64,000 nt of DNA from Apium graveolens (Eukaryota; Streptophyta; Magnoliopsida; Apiales; Apiaceae): positions 300,761,957 through 300,825,956 of the forward strand of contig NC_133650.1 of NCBI RefSeq assembly GCF_009905375.1, read 5' to 3'. Positions 48,793 through 59,390 of this stretch are shown one piece after another (positions within the stretch are counted from its first letter, which is position 1; each line of letters starts with the position of its first letter). The translations under genes and the position numbers were made by a program. The notes under the pieces were generated by a model. It was given only the letters and a program-made list of their open reading frames with translations, made no database searches and was not told where the DNA came from.

Positions 48793-49616
48793 GTTTGTTA
48801 GAATTAGATGTTCTGGATATGTATGTAACTGTTCACTACTCCGTATTTATTTTGTAACGTGCCATATTTATGTGATTAATAAGATAATAAATTTTCGGAA
48901 ATCCCCAGTCTTAGTCATGTATAAGAACAAGATTCCGATCATTAGAAAGTATGATACATAAAACTTAGAACTAGTTTGCGCACGTTCCGGAACACATCGA
49001 TACCTTGTCAAGCTTTGGTTTCACTTAACGAGGGACGTAAATTAGCCCCTATCGAATAAGAATAAGAAGGGTCACTTGGGAAGTGTGGCATAAAGTATAA
49101 GATGCCGGTCACTGGCAAAGTGTGGCATAAGGTGTGATTTAGGATTGTGGGACTAAAGATATGAAGTTGTTTGTTATGATTTATTGATTAATTAAGGATT
49201 GTGATGATGTGGATTATATAATATATTGTGTGATTCATTTTGATCCTTGTCATAGACAATATATTTTGTAAATTTTGTTATCGAATATTTATGCAATACT
49301 ATGTGATCTATGTTATTTGTTGCATGTCTAAACTGTATTTTGAAAAAAAGTTAAAAATATTATTTTGAGCTGTCAAACGGTAGTTGCTTGCTGCGCTTCA
49401 CAGCTCATTCTTTCAATTTTCAGGTTTTGTCTAAGATTCGAGTTGGATATCATTAAGTTCGAGGACCTTAGGTTTGAAGTAGATTATCTTTTGAACTTCT
49501 GTTAGCTGTGCGTCTGTAATAGTCACATTTATAATAGATTTTTGATTAATAAATTATATTGTATTTTAGTTTTGACTTTGAATTAATATTTCGGAAGTGC
49601 GGGCTGTTACACGAAT

Positions 49617-50003
49617 TATCCAGCATTACTTTTACCACTAAATACACCCTTAATTTTTTTTAATGTTAATACAACCCTAATCTTGTCAGTTTATGTCTAA
49701 AATTCGAGTTTTTAATTGTTTTTTGTTCTTCAGAAATTAACATCATTTGGATCACATGTAAAAATATATGTAGTGATAAAATTTAAAAGCAACTAATCTA
49801 CACTTTTTTATTAATAAATAAAGACATAGGGTTTGCGAACTCTCTCCCTGGAGAAATTGACTCCCTTATCTAGGTTTCTGACCACAACTTCTTCATTTTT
49901 CGGTAATTCATACCCCTCCTCCTCTGATCTTCCATACTCTTTTTTATGTATCAGTTTTTTTTAATAAAATCGAGATCTAATTTTTTTGGATGAGGTCTTC
50001 TTG
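49617..50003. other. Spacer between two retroelements
   Basis: About 390 bp of AT-rich sequence. No gene or repeat recognised. Confidence 0.5.
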
Positions 50004-50314
50004 AGTACTGTTGTGTAAGACATGCCTGTACTATAACAAGACTGAGTCAAATTGAAAACCCTAAGTAAGTTGTATTGTAATCTAAGTTTGTATTTTATGT
50101 TGTAACATTTAAGTTTGTAAAAATGTGAATAGACTAGAATGAAGTACTTTTCTGTAAACAGTCTCAAGCCTAAGAATAAGCTCTAGAAGAAGATCATGAA
50201 GATCATGCCTCAGAGGAAGTGTGAAGAAGTTTGGAGTTGAATAAATCTGTTTTGTGAAAAATATTCTTAGTCAAGAAGTCTACAAGTCATAGATTAAGTG
50301 TTATAGAGAAGTCA

Positions 50315-50674
50315 TTCGAGAACTCCAGAATGACTTATTGAGAAGTCAAGGAAAGCCATTCGAGAACTCAGAGATCTCGAACAGTCAAACAACATTCGAG
50401 AACTCAAAGACCTCGAACAGTCAAACAACATTCTAGAACTCAGAGACCTCGAACAGTCAAACACCATTCGAGAACTCAGAGACCTCGAACAGTCAAACAG
50501 TGTTCAAGAACTCAGAAACTTCGAACAGTCAAACAACATTCGAGAACTCAGAGACTTCGAACAGTCAAATAGCATTCGAGAACTCAGAGACCTCGAATAA
50601 GTCAAGGTAACTCGAGAACTCGAAGATCTCGATATGTCAAAAATCATTAGGGAACTGTGAGACCTCGATAAGCC
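50315..50674 (+). repeat. 36-bp tandem array with TTCnnGAA cores in the LTR
   Basis: About eight consecutive 36-bp units of the form ATTCGAGAACTCAGAGACC, then TCGAACAGTCAAACAAC, with a lone related copy just before. Seven units and the preceding copy contain TTCnnGAA (mostly TTCGAGAA; one TTCTAGAA, one TTCAAGAA), and most contain the inverted pair TTCGAG / CTCGAA. The array ends about 310 bp before the TATA-like box. Unit boundaries are good to a few bases. Confidence 0.9.
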
Positions 50675-50986
50675 TTTATAATTATCGAGATGTCAGTTCT
50701 CTAATAGCTAACTGGAGACCTCTAATAAAATTCAAATGCAGAATATAATCAAGTAAAATATCCAAGATTATCAATCAACAAAAGATCCAATTAGTTGGAT
50801 TGACAAGTCTACGAAAAACATCTTGAAGATTGCAAGATAAAGGGTAAAGATTAACTGACAAAGGAAGATCAAAGTTAACACAATACGGAAAGATATGTTA
50901 AGCTAGAAATGGAAAGATTAGTGACAGGCTGCTGAAGTGATTAGCACTTCTTATTACATGTTGTGTTAACCATTGTTTCGCTATTC

Positions 50987-50993
50987 TATAAAG
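50987..50993 (+). promoter_or_regulatory. TATA-like box of the Sirevirus LTR
   Basis: TATAAAG in CTATTCTATAAAGTTAACAC. The same context is kept in the LTR piece at about 17790. Confidence 0.55.
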
Positions 50994-51304
50994 TTAACAC
51001 TGGTCCTTTGTTAGCTGTAATAATTTTAGATCAGAAATCTTGTATTCTCTCAAGGAAGAAGCTAAGCTCTTTATCAACAAGAGCCTAGAAATTTTGTAGC
51101 AAGACATTTTTAATTTTAATATAATAAAATTAAGTGAGTTTTGAAATATTTGTGTTCACTGTTCTTACTTGTTTAAATTGAGTATTTACACATTTCACTA
51201 CAAGGTTTTAGTTTACTTTGTTCATCACCATAAACACTTCAAGAAAAGCAGAAAAACACCAAAATACATTCACCCCCCCTGTGTGTGATTCATTACCTAA
51301 CAAG

Positions 51305-51316
51305 TGGTATCAGAGC
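51305..51316 (+). other. Primer binding site of element C
   Basis: TGGTATCAGAGC, two bases after the LTR end; initiator methionine tRNA type. Confidence 0.9.
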
Positions 51317-51353
51317 AAAATCTGAAAGTAAACAGATTCAAGATCATGGAAGA

Positions 51354-53723
51354 ATGAATACACAGAAAATCAGTAGCATCAAAATCCCTACTTTTGATAA
51401 GGCTAATTACACTCTATGGAAGAAAATGTTGTTGTTTATCAGGATGACCAATCCACTTTACCCCCAGATCCTCAAAAATGGACCTTTCACTCCCATGGTA
51501 AGAGTTGAGGAATCTACAGATGAGGACAGGGTTATTTCAGCACATTATGCTCCTAAAGATCCTTCAGAATATAATGAAACTGAAAAAGAAAAAGTCTCTC
51601 TGGACAGTGGCTTGCAACTAATTCTTATATAGTCACTAGACAATGTAATGTATAACAACATTGTTAAATGTGACACTGCTAAGCAGATATGAGAGAAGAT
51701 AAAGATACTTTATGAATGAATAGAGGAAGTTAGGTCAAATCAAAGAAGGATATTGATTTCACAGTATGAGGGTTTCATGGTCAAGCCAAAGGAAAGCATT
51801 ACTGATGTGTTTGAAAGGTTTAACAAGCTGATTAATGACTTGCGGCTGCATGACAAATATTATGAAGCTGAAGAAGTAAACTTGAAGTTTTTGCTCACAC
51901 TCCCTGACCATTTGGAACAGAAAATCTCAGCAATTAGAGAAGGAAGAGAGCAGAGTGACTCTGGAAGTTCTATATGGAATTCTAAAAATATATGAATTAG
52001 AAATAATTCAAAGGAAATTATTAAGAGCCAGTAAAGGGCATGTTGTAGATGGTTCAGGTGCTTTAATTGTTAATGGAATCCAGATCTCTAATGATGAGCC
52101 AAAATTCCAAACTCCAAATGCCTCAACAAGTGAGCAAAGAAACAATAATTCACAGGAGAAAGTCATGCTGGAATTAGAAGAAGATGAGTTCTACACCGTG
52201 GATGAACTTGATCGGCTAGATCAATCAATGGCCTATCTGGCAAGAAAGTTCTCTAATATTAGAGTAAAGAAGCCAAGATTCTTCAAGGGAAAAGGACAAT
52301 CATTCAATAAAGACAGCAACTGGAAAGGAAAAGGGAAGTACACACCTGATAGCAAAAATGGCTACAAAACTGGATCTGTTGACAGATCAAAGATAAGATG
52401 CTATAACTGTGATGAGCGAGGCCATTTTACTACAGAATGCAGGAAACCCAAGCAATCAAAGAAAGACAAAGCTTATCTTGAATTGGAAGCAAACTATGAA
52501 GCTCTTCTGAAGAAACAACAGAGCAAAGCCTATATTACAGAGGGAAAGAGTTGGGATGATTCTGATAATGATGAAGATGAGGAAATTGGAAATTATGCAT
52601 TTATGGCCTTGGAGCAAAGAGAGTCATCCTCATCAAAAGCATGGGTACCAACTCTTACCACCATTAATTTAAATGTGAGTCAATATAAGGAAACTGTTGA
52701 AAAGATGAGCACAAAAATGTTTCACATTCATACAAGTATGGTTACTGCTAATGAGGAGGTTATCAGACTAACAAAAATCAATGGGAAGCTTGAAAATGAG
52801 AAATAAGAAACTGAATTATTAATGGTAGAGCTTGAAGTTGTGAAACAAGAAAATGCATATCTGAAGAACAAGCCCAAGTGTGCAAATGAGATTCAAGCAG
52901 TGTTGAGGGAGAAGCTAGAAAAGAATGAAGTCAAGTTGAAATCTTTCAGAAATGCATCTAATTTGGTTGGATAATACCATGAGAAGAACAAGCCATGTGC
53001 TAATATAGCTATTTGTCATGATTATAATGCTTTGAACAACAAGAAAAAAGAAATATGTGGCAAAGAAAAAACAACAGAAAATGAAGATGTCCTAGCTATG
53101 CTGAAAAAGGTTGGTTCACCTATGTTCAAGGCATGTGAAGTAGAATTCAGTGAAGAAGAGTTTATCATAAAACAAGAATTGTTGATGAAGATAATAAAGA
53201 AGAATGCAGAAACAACTCTAACTTCCAAAGCTGAGAAGAAGCCTATGGTCAACCAAGATTCCAAGACACCTGTCAAGGAAATGAAAACTGAAGATGCAAG
53301 AAAGAAAAAGAAAAATAGAAATGAGAAGATAGGGATAAACAAAAGCAATAATTTTCCTTATGTTGCAAATGCTCCAAGGAAACAATGTCAAAAATGTGGC
53401 TTTGTGTATCATCTAACTCACCTTTGTAAAAAGGCTGTTAGCAAGCCAGTAGAAGGAGCATGCAAGTACAATGAAGCAAATGCAAATGATCCCTACTCAT
53501 TCCGTGACAAGTTTGATTGCATTCCTTGCAACTTGAAAGTGATGAAAAGTTGCCACAAGATGAGAGTGGATCTTAAAGAAGTCAGTATTGGATCTACAGC
53601 TGCAAGGGAAAATGCACAAACATCTATGAATACCATTCTTTCTGAGACTTCTAACTCTACTTCTGCTAAATTAGTTAATAAGAAGAAAGTACCCAACATT
53701 GCTTGGGTTGCTAAACATACTTA
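51354..53723 (+). pseudogene. Gag of Sirevirus-like element C, two CCHC knuckles
   Basis: Starts MNTQKISSIKIPTFDKANYT LWKK at 51354. In-frame stops occur at 51630 and near 51690-51720, and a frameshift lies near 51970. Sirevirus gag core text includes ITDVFERFNKLINDLRLHDK and LLTLPDHLEQKISAIREG. The first zinc knuckle CYNCDERGHFTTEC (CX2CX4HX4C) is near 52400, followed by a helical, charged region. A second, CQKCGFVYHLTHLC, with the same spacing, lies near 53386, just before the protease region. Lysine-rich low-complexity text lies between them. The product would coat the RNA in virus-like particles if intact. Confidence 0.88.
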
Positions 53724-53739
53724 ATCCTCATAGTATGCA

Positions 53740-55410
53740 TGGCAAAATGAAGAAGGTCATATGGATCATAGATAGTGGATGTTCCAGGCATATGACAGGT
53801 GATAAGACCCTGCTATCACAATTTGAGGAGAAGGATGGCCCTTTGGTAACCTTTGGAGACAACATCAAAGGATTCACAATGGGATATGGCAAGATTATTT
53901 CTGGAAATATTTTCATTGATGATGTAGCATTGGTAGTTGGTCTTGAAGTAAATATTCTCAGTGTCAGCCTATTTGTAGTCAAAGGTTTTAAAGTTCTATT
54001 TGACAAAGAAGAATGTGCCTTCATCGGCAAGAAAATCAATAAAGTTGCTCTGAAAGGAGCAAGGAAAGGAAGCTTGTTTGTTGCAGACTTGGACTCAATA
54101 AATGATGATGGAATTTGTTGCTTTTACAACAAGACATGTATAGAGCAAAGCAAGTTATGGTATAAGAAACTCTCACATCTAAACTACAAGGCAATCAACA
54201 CTCTGGTCAAGAAAGAGTTAGTGAGAGACATGCCAAAATTATAATTTGCTCAAATTGAAGTCTGTGAGTCTTGTCAAAAAGGAAAAATGAAAAGATCAAG
54301 TCACAAGACATAAACTTTAAATTCTATAAGTGCACCATTGCAACTTATTCACAAGGATTTATTTGGACCAGTAAATGTCTTATCCATTTCAAGAAACAAA
54401 TATGCACTTGTGATGGTGGATGATTTCTCAAGGTACACTTGGGTAGAATTCATGCACTCTAAAGATGAGACTCCACACATCATAATTTAGCACATAAAGA
54501 AGATAGAGAAACAGGATGAAGATGTGTGAAAAGATTGAGAAGTGATAATGGGACAAAATTCAGAAATGCAATATTGAGTGAATTCTGCAAAAACAAAGGC
54601 ACTGTTCAAGAATTCTCAGCTGCTAGAACACCACAACAAAATGGGGTAGTTGAAAGAAAGAACATAACATTAGTAGAGGCTGCTAGGACAATGCTGCAAG
54701 ATGCCAACTCACCAACTAGTTTTTGGGAAGAAGCTGTTAACATTGCATGCTACACTCAAAATAGATATCTCATTAACAAAATTCATGGCAAATCACCTTA
54801 CTCAATTATGTCTAAGAGAAAACCTACTGTAAAACATCTTCATGTGTTTGGAAGCAAGTGTTACATTTTAAAAGACAACTCTGAATATATAGGAAAATTT
54901 GACTCAAATGTCTTTGAAGCAAATTTTCTGGGATATTCATTGGAAAGCATTGCCTACAAGGCCTATGTAATTGATCAAAATAAACTTATGGAAAGCACAT
55001 ATGTGACTTTTGATGATGACAAGTGTCCAGGCTTGGAATGTCTTGATGATAATGAAGCTGAACCCCTTGCATTTGAAAATCTCAACATTGACAGTGATTT
55101 TGATGAAGAGGCTGAAGTCAATGTACAACAAATGATAAATGAAAAGACTATTGAACAAGAAAATCATGGAAATGGAAGCTCATTTCATAAACCTAATTTT
55201 GATAGCACAAACTCAGGGGGAGAAAGAGAAGAAGGTTCTACTAGTCCTACCAATGATGGAGGAAATGATGAAGGCACCATTCAACAAACTCACACCAGAA
55301 AACGGGACAGGAGTCACAATCCAAATGCAATAATTGGTGATCTCAATGCTGGTGTAAGGACTAGAAGTGTAACTGCTAATGAGTTCCTACATGCATGTTT
55401 TCTGTCTTAA
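53740..55410 (+). pseudogene. Protease and integrase of element C
   Basis: The aspartic protease active site reads WIIDSGCSRHMTG (DSG at 53771-53779). The integrase zinc region has LWYKKLSHLNYKAIN, then after a stop at 54242 CESCQKGKMKRSS. The catalytic core shows VDDFSRYTWVEF (about 54418), RLRSDNGTKFRN (about 54532) and TPQQNGVVERKN (about 54630). A C-terminal region follows (LHVFGSKCYILKDN, KFDSNVFEANFLGYS, TYVTFDDDK). Frame changes occur near 53699, 54242 and 54500. All three catalytic acidic residues can be identified in the fragments. Confidence 0.92.
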
Positions 55411-55429
55411 GTAGAGCCTAAGAAAACTG

Positions 55430-56932
55430 AAGAAGCTCTAATGGACCCTGATTGGGTATCTTCTATGCAAGAAAAGCTTAATCAATTTGAAAGAAACAAA
55501 ATTTGAGAGTTAGTTCCTGCACCAAAGAACAGAAGTGTAATTGGAACAAAATGGGTGTTCAGGAACAAAATGGTATATTTACCAGAAACAAAGCAAGGTT
55601 GGTTGCAAAAGGCTATTCACGAGAAGAAGTAATTGATTATGATGAAACTTTTGGTCCAGTTGCAAGACTTGAAGCAAAAAGGATTTTTCTAGAATTTGCT
55701 GCATATTCAAATTTCAAAGTGTATCAAATGGATGTCAAAGCGCCTTCCTAAATGGTGAATTGGAAGAAGAAGTGTATGTGCAACAGCCACCTGGCTTTGA
55801 AGATCCAGAATTTCCAGATTTTGTGTACAAACTACTCAAGGCTCTATATGGACTAAAGCAGACACCTAGAGCTTGGTATGATACATTGTCAAAAAATTTA
55901 CTTAAACATGGTTTTAATAGAGGTACCATAGACAAGACTCTCTTCTACAAGAAGTATAGTGATGATATGATCCTAGTTCAGATATATGTGGATGATATTA
56001 TCTTTGGTTCTACAAATGAAAAGCTTTTCCAAAGATTCTCTAAACTTATGCAGAGTGAATATGAAATGAATATGATGGGGGAATTAAGTTATTTTCTTGG
56101 ACTTCAAGTCAGTCAAAGAAGTGATGGAATCTTCATCAGCCAAACTAAGTATGTTAAAGATTTATTGAAAAAGTTTGGTATGGTTGATTGTTCACCTGCA
56201 TCTACACCTATGTCTACAGCAACAAAGTTGGATGAAGATAAAAATGGCAATAATGTAGATATTTCAAGCAATAGAGGAATGATTGGATTATTGCTTTACT
56301 TAACTGCAAGTACACCAGACATCATGTTTGTAACATGTCTGTGTGCAAGATTTCAAACAAATCCAAAAGAATCACATTTGATGGCCGTGAAGAGGATTTT
56401 CAGATACTTAAAGGGGACTCCAAACTTGGGATTATGGTATCCTAAGGGAACTGGTTTTGAAGCTGTTGGATACAAAGATGAAGATTTTGCTAAATGCAGA
56501 GTTGACAGAAAGAGTACTAGTGGAAGCTGTCAGTTTCTTGGGCAAAGACTTGTATCATGGTATAGAAAGAAACAATAATTTGTGTCAACTTCCACAGCTG
56601 AGGCTGAATACATAACTGCTGGAAGTTGTTGTGCTCAATTGCTTTGGATTAGAAATCAGCTAATGGACTATGGCCCAGTGTTACACAAAATTCCAATTAT
56701 GTGTGACAATACTAGTGCTATATCTATTGTGGCTAATCCAGTTAATCACTCTAGAACAAAGCACATTGATGTAATGTACCATTTTATTAGAGAACATGCT
56801 GCAAATGGTACCATTGAGCTCATTTTTGTTCCAACAGAAAAATAATTATTTGACATTTTTACTAAACATTTGGATGAAACAACTTTCACTAGACTTGTAG
56901 GTAAAATTGGAATGTTAAATTCTTCATCCTAA
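55430..56932 (+). pseudogene. RT and RNase H of element C
   Basis: RT starts [20 protein letters not shown] near 55437. A TGA at 55504-55506 and frameshifts near 55570 and 55745 follow. From 55760 a long frame reads [32 protein letters not shown], the catalytic [11 protein letters not shown] (about 55983), [22 protein letters not shown]. RNase H follows with STSTAEAEYITAGSCCAQ, CDNTSAISI and TKHIDVMYHFIREH. It ends at the TAA at 56930-56932, with TAA stops at about 56576 and 56843. Confidence 0.93.
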
Positions 56933-57140
56933 GGCAAGAACTCAGCTAATGTGTTGCAGTAAATTAATTTCTAGTAAATCAAAATTCATTTGATTAATTG
57001 GAAATTAACTGAAATATGACTTATAAATATTTCAGACTTCTCTGCATATTTATTTTTCATTTTATTTTTAACTTAGAATTTCTCAAAACTCTAAGTAAAC
57101 TGTTTATTTGTTAATTCATATTCTCAATATATGAAGTTAA

Positions 57141-58556
57141 TGTTAGGCACAAAGCATGCGCTAAATAATTCACGCAAGTATACGCGTTCACAAGTAATTT
57201 AGAATGATTTCTAGTTCGTTCCCACAGAGACTCTGATTAATTATATTTAATTAACACCTACTCACCAATGTATGATTATTCTTCAATGTCAAGACAATAA
57301 CAATTAAGGTTGATTAACTAATAATTACTATGAGAATTAAACACTTGAATTAACAATATTAAACACACATGAGATCCTAACTTCATTACTACTTAATTCA
57401 ATAGTTATTGTTATTACCCTTAGCATGTAATGGTGATAATATTAATCGAACAACACGAAATTGATAAACGCCAACTTTTGTTGTACGAATACCATTCTAC
57501 CAAGCATCCACAATTAAGATAGAAGTTGAATAGGCATCAATTATGTTGAGGCCCTATATGTCTACAGAATTTGACAACATAACGATTTAAGCGTAAGTTA
57601 TTCATGATGATTACACAGGGCAAATAAAATGGTTAGAGTTACCCACTAATCATGCATACAATACATGAACATATGCTAGCATGGCAAGTTCTAAATCTCA
57701 AGATTCACTGTCGCTTCACAAGAGATTAACAGGATATCTTACATGTTCGCGGTGCACATAAGATGAATGAGCACAACCTATGCTAGATATCATTAAATCA
57801 CCACATACCAAGGTATTAAATAATTAACTAAAAAAATCCATAGTAAATCTGCCAGAATCTCATGATTACGATTAGCCCATAATAGAATCATCGTCACCAT
57901 GGGTTTATATGAAAGCATGATAATAACACAATGATATAAATATTAAAAATACTTAATAAATAATGAAGTACGTCACAAGAGTATTAAGGTTCAAAGCATA
58001 AAGAAAACTAGCATCCACAGTTATAATGAATTAAAAGAATCACAAGATAAACGTATGCTTCCTCTTCTTCGTTGTTGCGTGCTAAAACAGTCTTCTCAAT
58101 CTTCTTGCCTTCGCTCTTCCTTATCTTGATGAAGAAAACGTCTTCCCATAAGGTTTATATAATAACCCAAGAGAACCAGCTCCAACAGAAGCCCAATTGT
58201 ACTCGAATTAATAAAATCCGGAATCTGAATTTTCGCCCACAGGCGGCCGCCTGCATCCTCCACGCGGACGCCTGCTAGCAGGCGGTCGCCTGCTACTAGC
58301 AAGCGGGCGCCTGCAACCCTTCTGGAAAATATATTATTTTGCTTCTATTTTTGCTAATTTCTTCGCTCATCACCCCTAGACTAATTCCAAGCACTTCCTT
58401 AAGCTTTATTCGATGAAAACCACCTATTTAAGCAAGTTATACCCTGAAATGCAAAAACACTAGAAAACGCGTCAAATACACAAAATACTCGAGTTCAAGA
58501 CACCAATTCAAGCCGTTATGAGATGCTCTAAGTGGTATAAAATGCCACTTATCACA
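57141..58556 (-). repeat. 3' LTR of a Ty3-type element, minus strand, 1.42 kb
   Basis: On the minus strand it starts TGTGATAAGTGGCA at 58556 and ends GTGCCTAACA at 57141. Before it (minus sense) lies a polypurine-type tract, TTTAAGTTTGGGG (plus 58557-58570). It interrupts element C. It contains the GC-rich palindrome block at 58240-58314. The expected left target repeat is GTTAA (57136-57140). Confidence 0.78.
58240..58314. repeat. GC-rich palindromic repeat block in the LTR
   Basis: Four imperfect units centred on GGCGGNCGCCTGC in an otherwise AT-rich LTR. The first contains the perfect 14-bp palindrome CAGGCGGCCGCCTG (58240-58253); the next three vary the centre (GCGGACGCCTGC, GCGGTCGCCTGC, GCGGGCGCCTGC). 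Confidence 0.88.
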
Positions 58557-59390
58557 CCCCCAAACTTAAATAGATGCTTAACCTCAAGCATCACAGACTC
58601 AAACTCAGAATAAAATATGCATGAATGCAACTATATGAATGCAGCGATCCCCATCGCGATGACTAAACCAACCAACACATGATATATCAACAAATGCAAT
58701 TAGGCGACTAAAGATCAATCAAATCACTCAAGCTAACATACAACTAGAAATGTGGTGTGTGCGAATGCTTAACAGATATGCTTCGAAACTAGATCAATCA
58801 CCATAACTTAATTATCCTCAAGGCAATCACAAGCTTATACGAAAAATATATTCTAGAAACAAAATGACTTATAACACTTCAAGATTATTGGAGTTTATTA
58901 CGGAATCATGCTTTTATTCAACACAATAAACAAATGCTTATTTGATCGTGCAATGGGTGAGGTCCACAAAAGATTTATGCAATGGTACCCATTTAGCGAG
59001 TGTTAGGTTAGCGGATCCCGGACTATAGAAGCCTTAGGTCACTAGGCACAAAGTCCCCTAAGAACTTAATAACTTGAATACCAAAGAGCTCACTCGTGAT
59101 CAATTGTGCATTAAACCTTATTTTTTATTTCTTTTATTTCTTTTCTTTCTTTCTTTTCTTTCTTTTCTTTTTTTCTTTCTTTTTTTTTCAATTTCTGAGC
59201 AAGTGCGTTTCGCTCCATCTTGTTCAACCCTAGACTACTCGTATACAATACGAGCCGGCTATTAGCCATTTGACGCCTAGCCATAACTAGCATTGAATTC
59301 CAATTTTTATCTCCAATTTTTATCTTTTCATGTCTTTTATCATGAAGAGCCTATCATACATTCTAAGCATAAGCAATAGATTAATCTAAA
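58557..59390 (-). mobile_element. 3' untranslated internal part of the minus-strand Ty3-type element
   Basis: Sequence next to the polypurine tract without coding domains. It contains a CTTT/T-rich run at about 59117-59190 (purine-rich on the element strand). It then meets unrelated LTR sequence near 59390; the boundary is approximate. The rest of the element is missing. Confidence 0.5.

Larger units (their letters stand above)
43517..49611 (+). mobile_element. Ty3-type LTR (1.06 kb family), split by a copia insertion
   Basis: The left piece 43517-43755 and right piece 48798-49611 together match the solo LTR at 34368-35449 in opposite orientation. Shared text includes TAATATC-TGTAATTT-TAGAAT near the start, TTTAAAATTAAATT with GGGCCTAAAATT, and GAAGTGCGGGCTGTTACA at the end. 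Removing the copia element and one target duplication gives about 1.05 kb, close to the 1.08 kb of the intact copy. Flanks TGAAT (43512-43516) and CGAAT (49612-49616) suggest a target duplication with one mismatch, so this is also a solo LTR. Confidence 0.75.
50009..51302 (+). repeat. 5' LTR of Sirevirus-like element C
   Basis: Starts TGTTGTGTAAGAC at 50009 and ends TTACCTAACA at 51302, directly before the primer binding site TGGTATCAGAGC (51305-51316). The 5' boundary is set by the match to the inverted LTR piece at 17530. It contains a 36-bp array and a TATA-like box. Confidence 0.85.
50009..57140 (+). mobile_element. Sirevirus-like copia element C, 3' end truncated
   Basis: 5' LTR (50009-51302), primer binding site, large gag with two zinc knuckles, protease, integrase, RT and RNase H in copia order on the plus strand. 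Stops and frameshifts break it but most domains are readable. The usual post-pol ORF and 3' LTR are missing because a Ty3-type LTR inserted at 57141 and foreign sequence continues to the window end. Confidence 0.9.

Noticed and set aside
50359..50674. Regular 36-bp repeats resembling a CRISPR array
   Set aside because: Units are directly adjacent with no unique spacers, and they lie inside a plant LTR.
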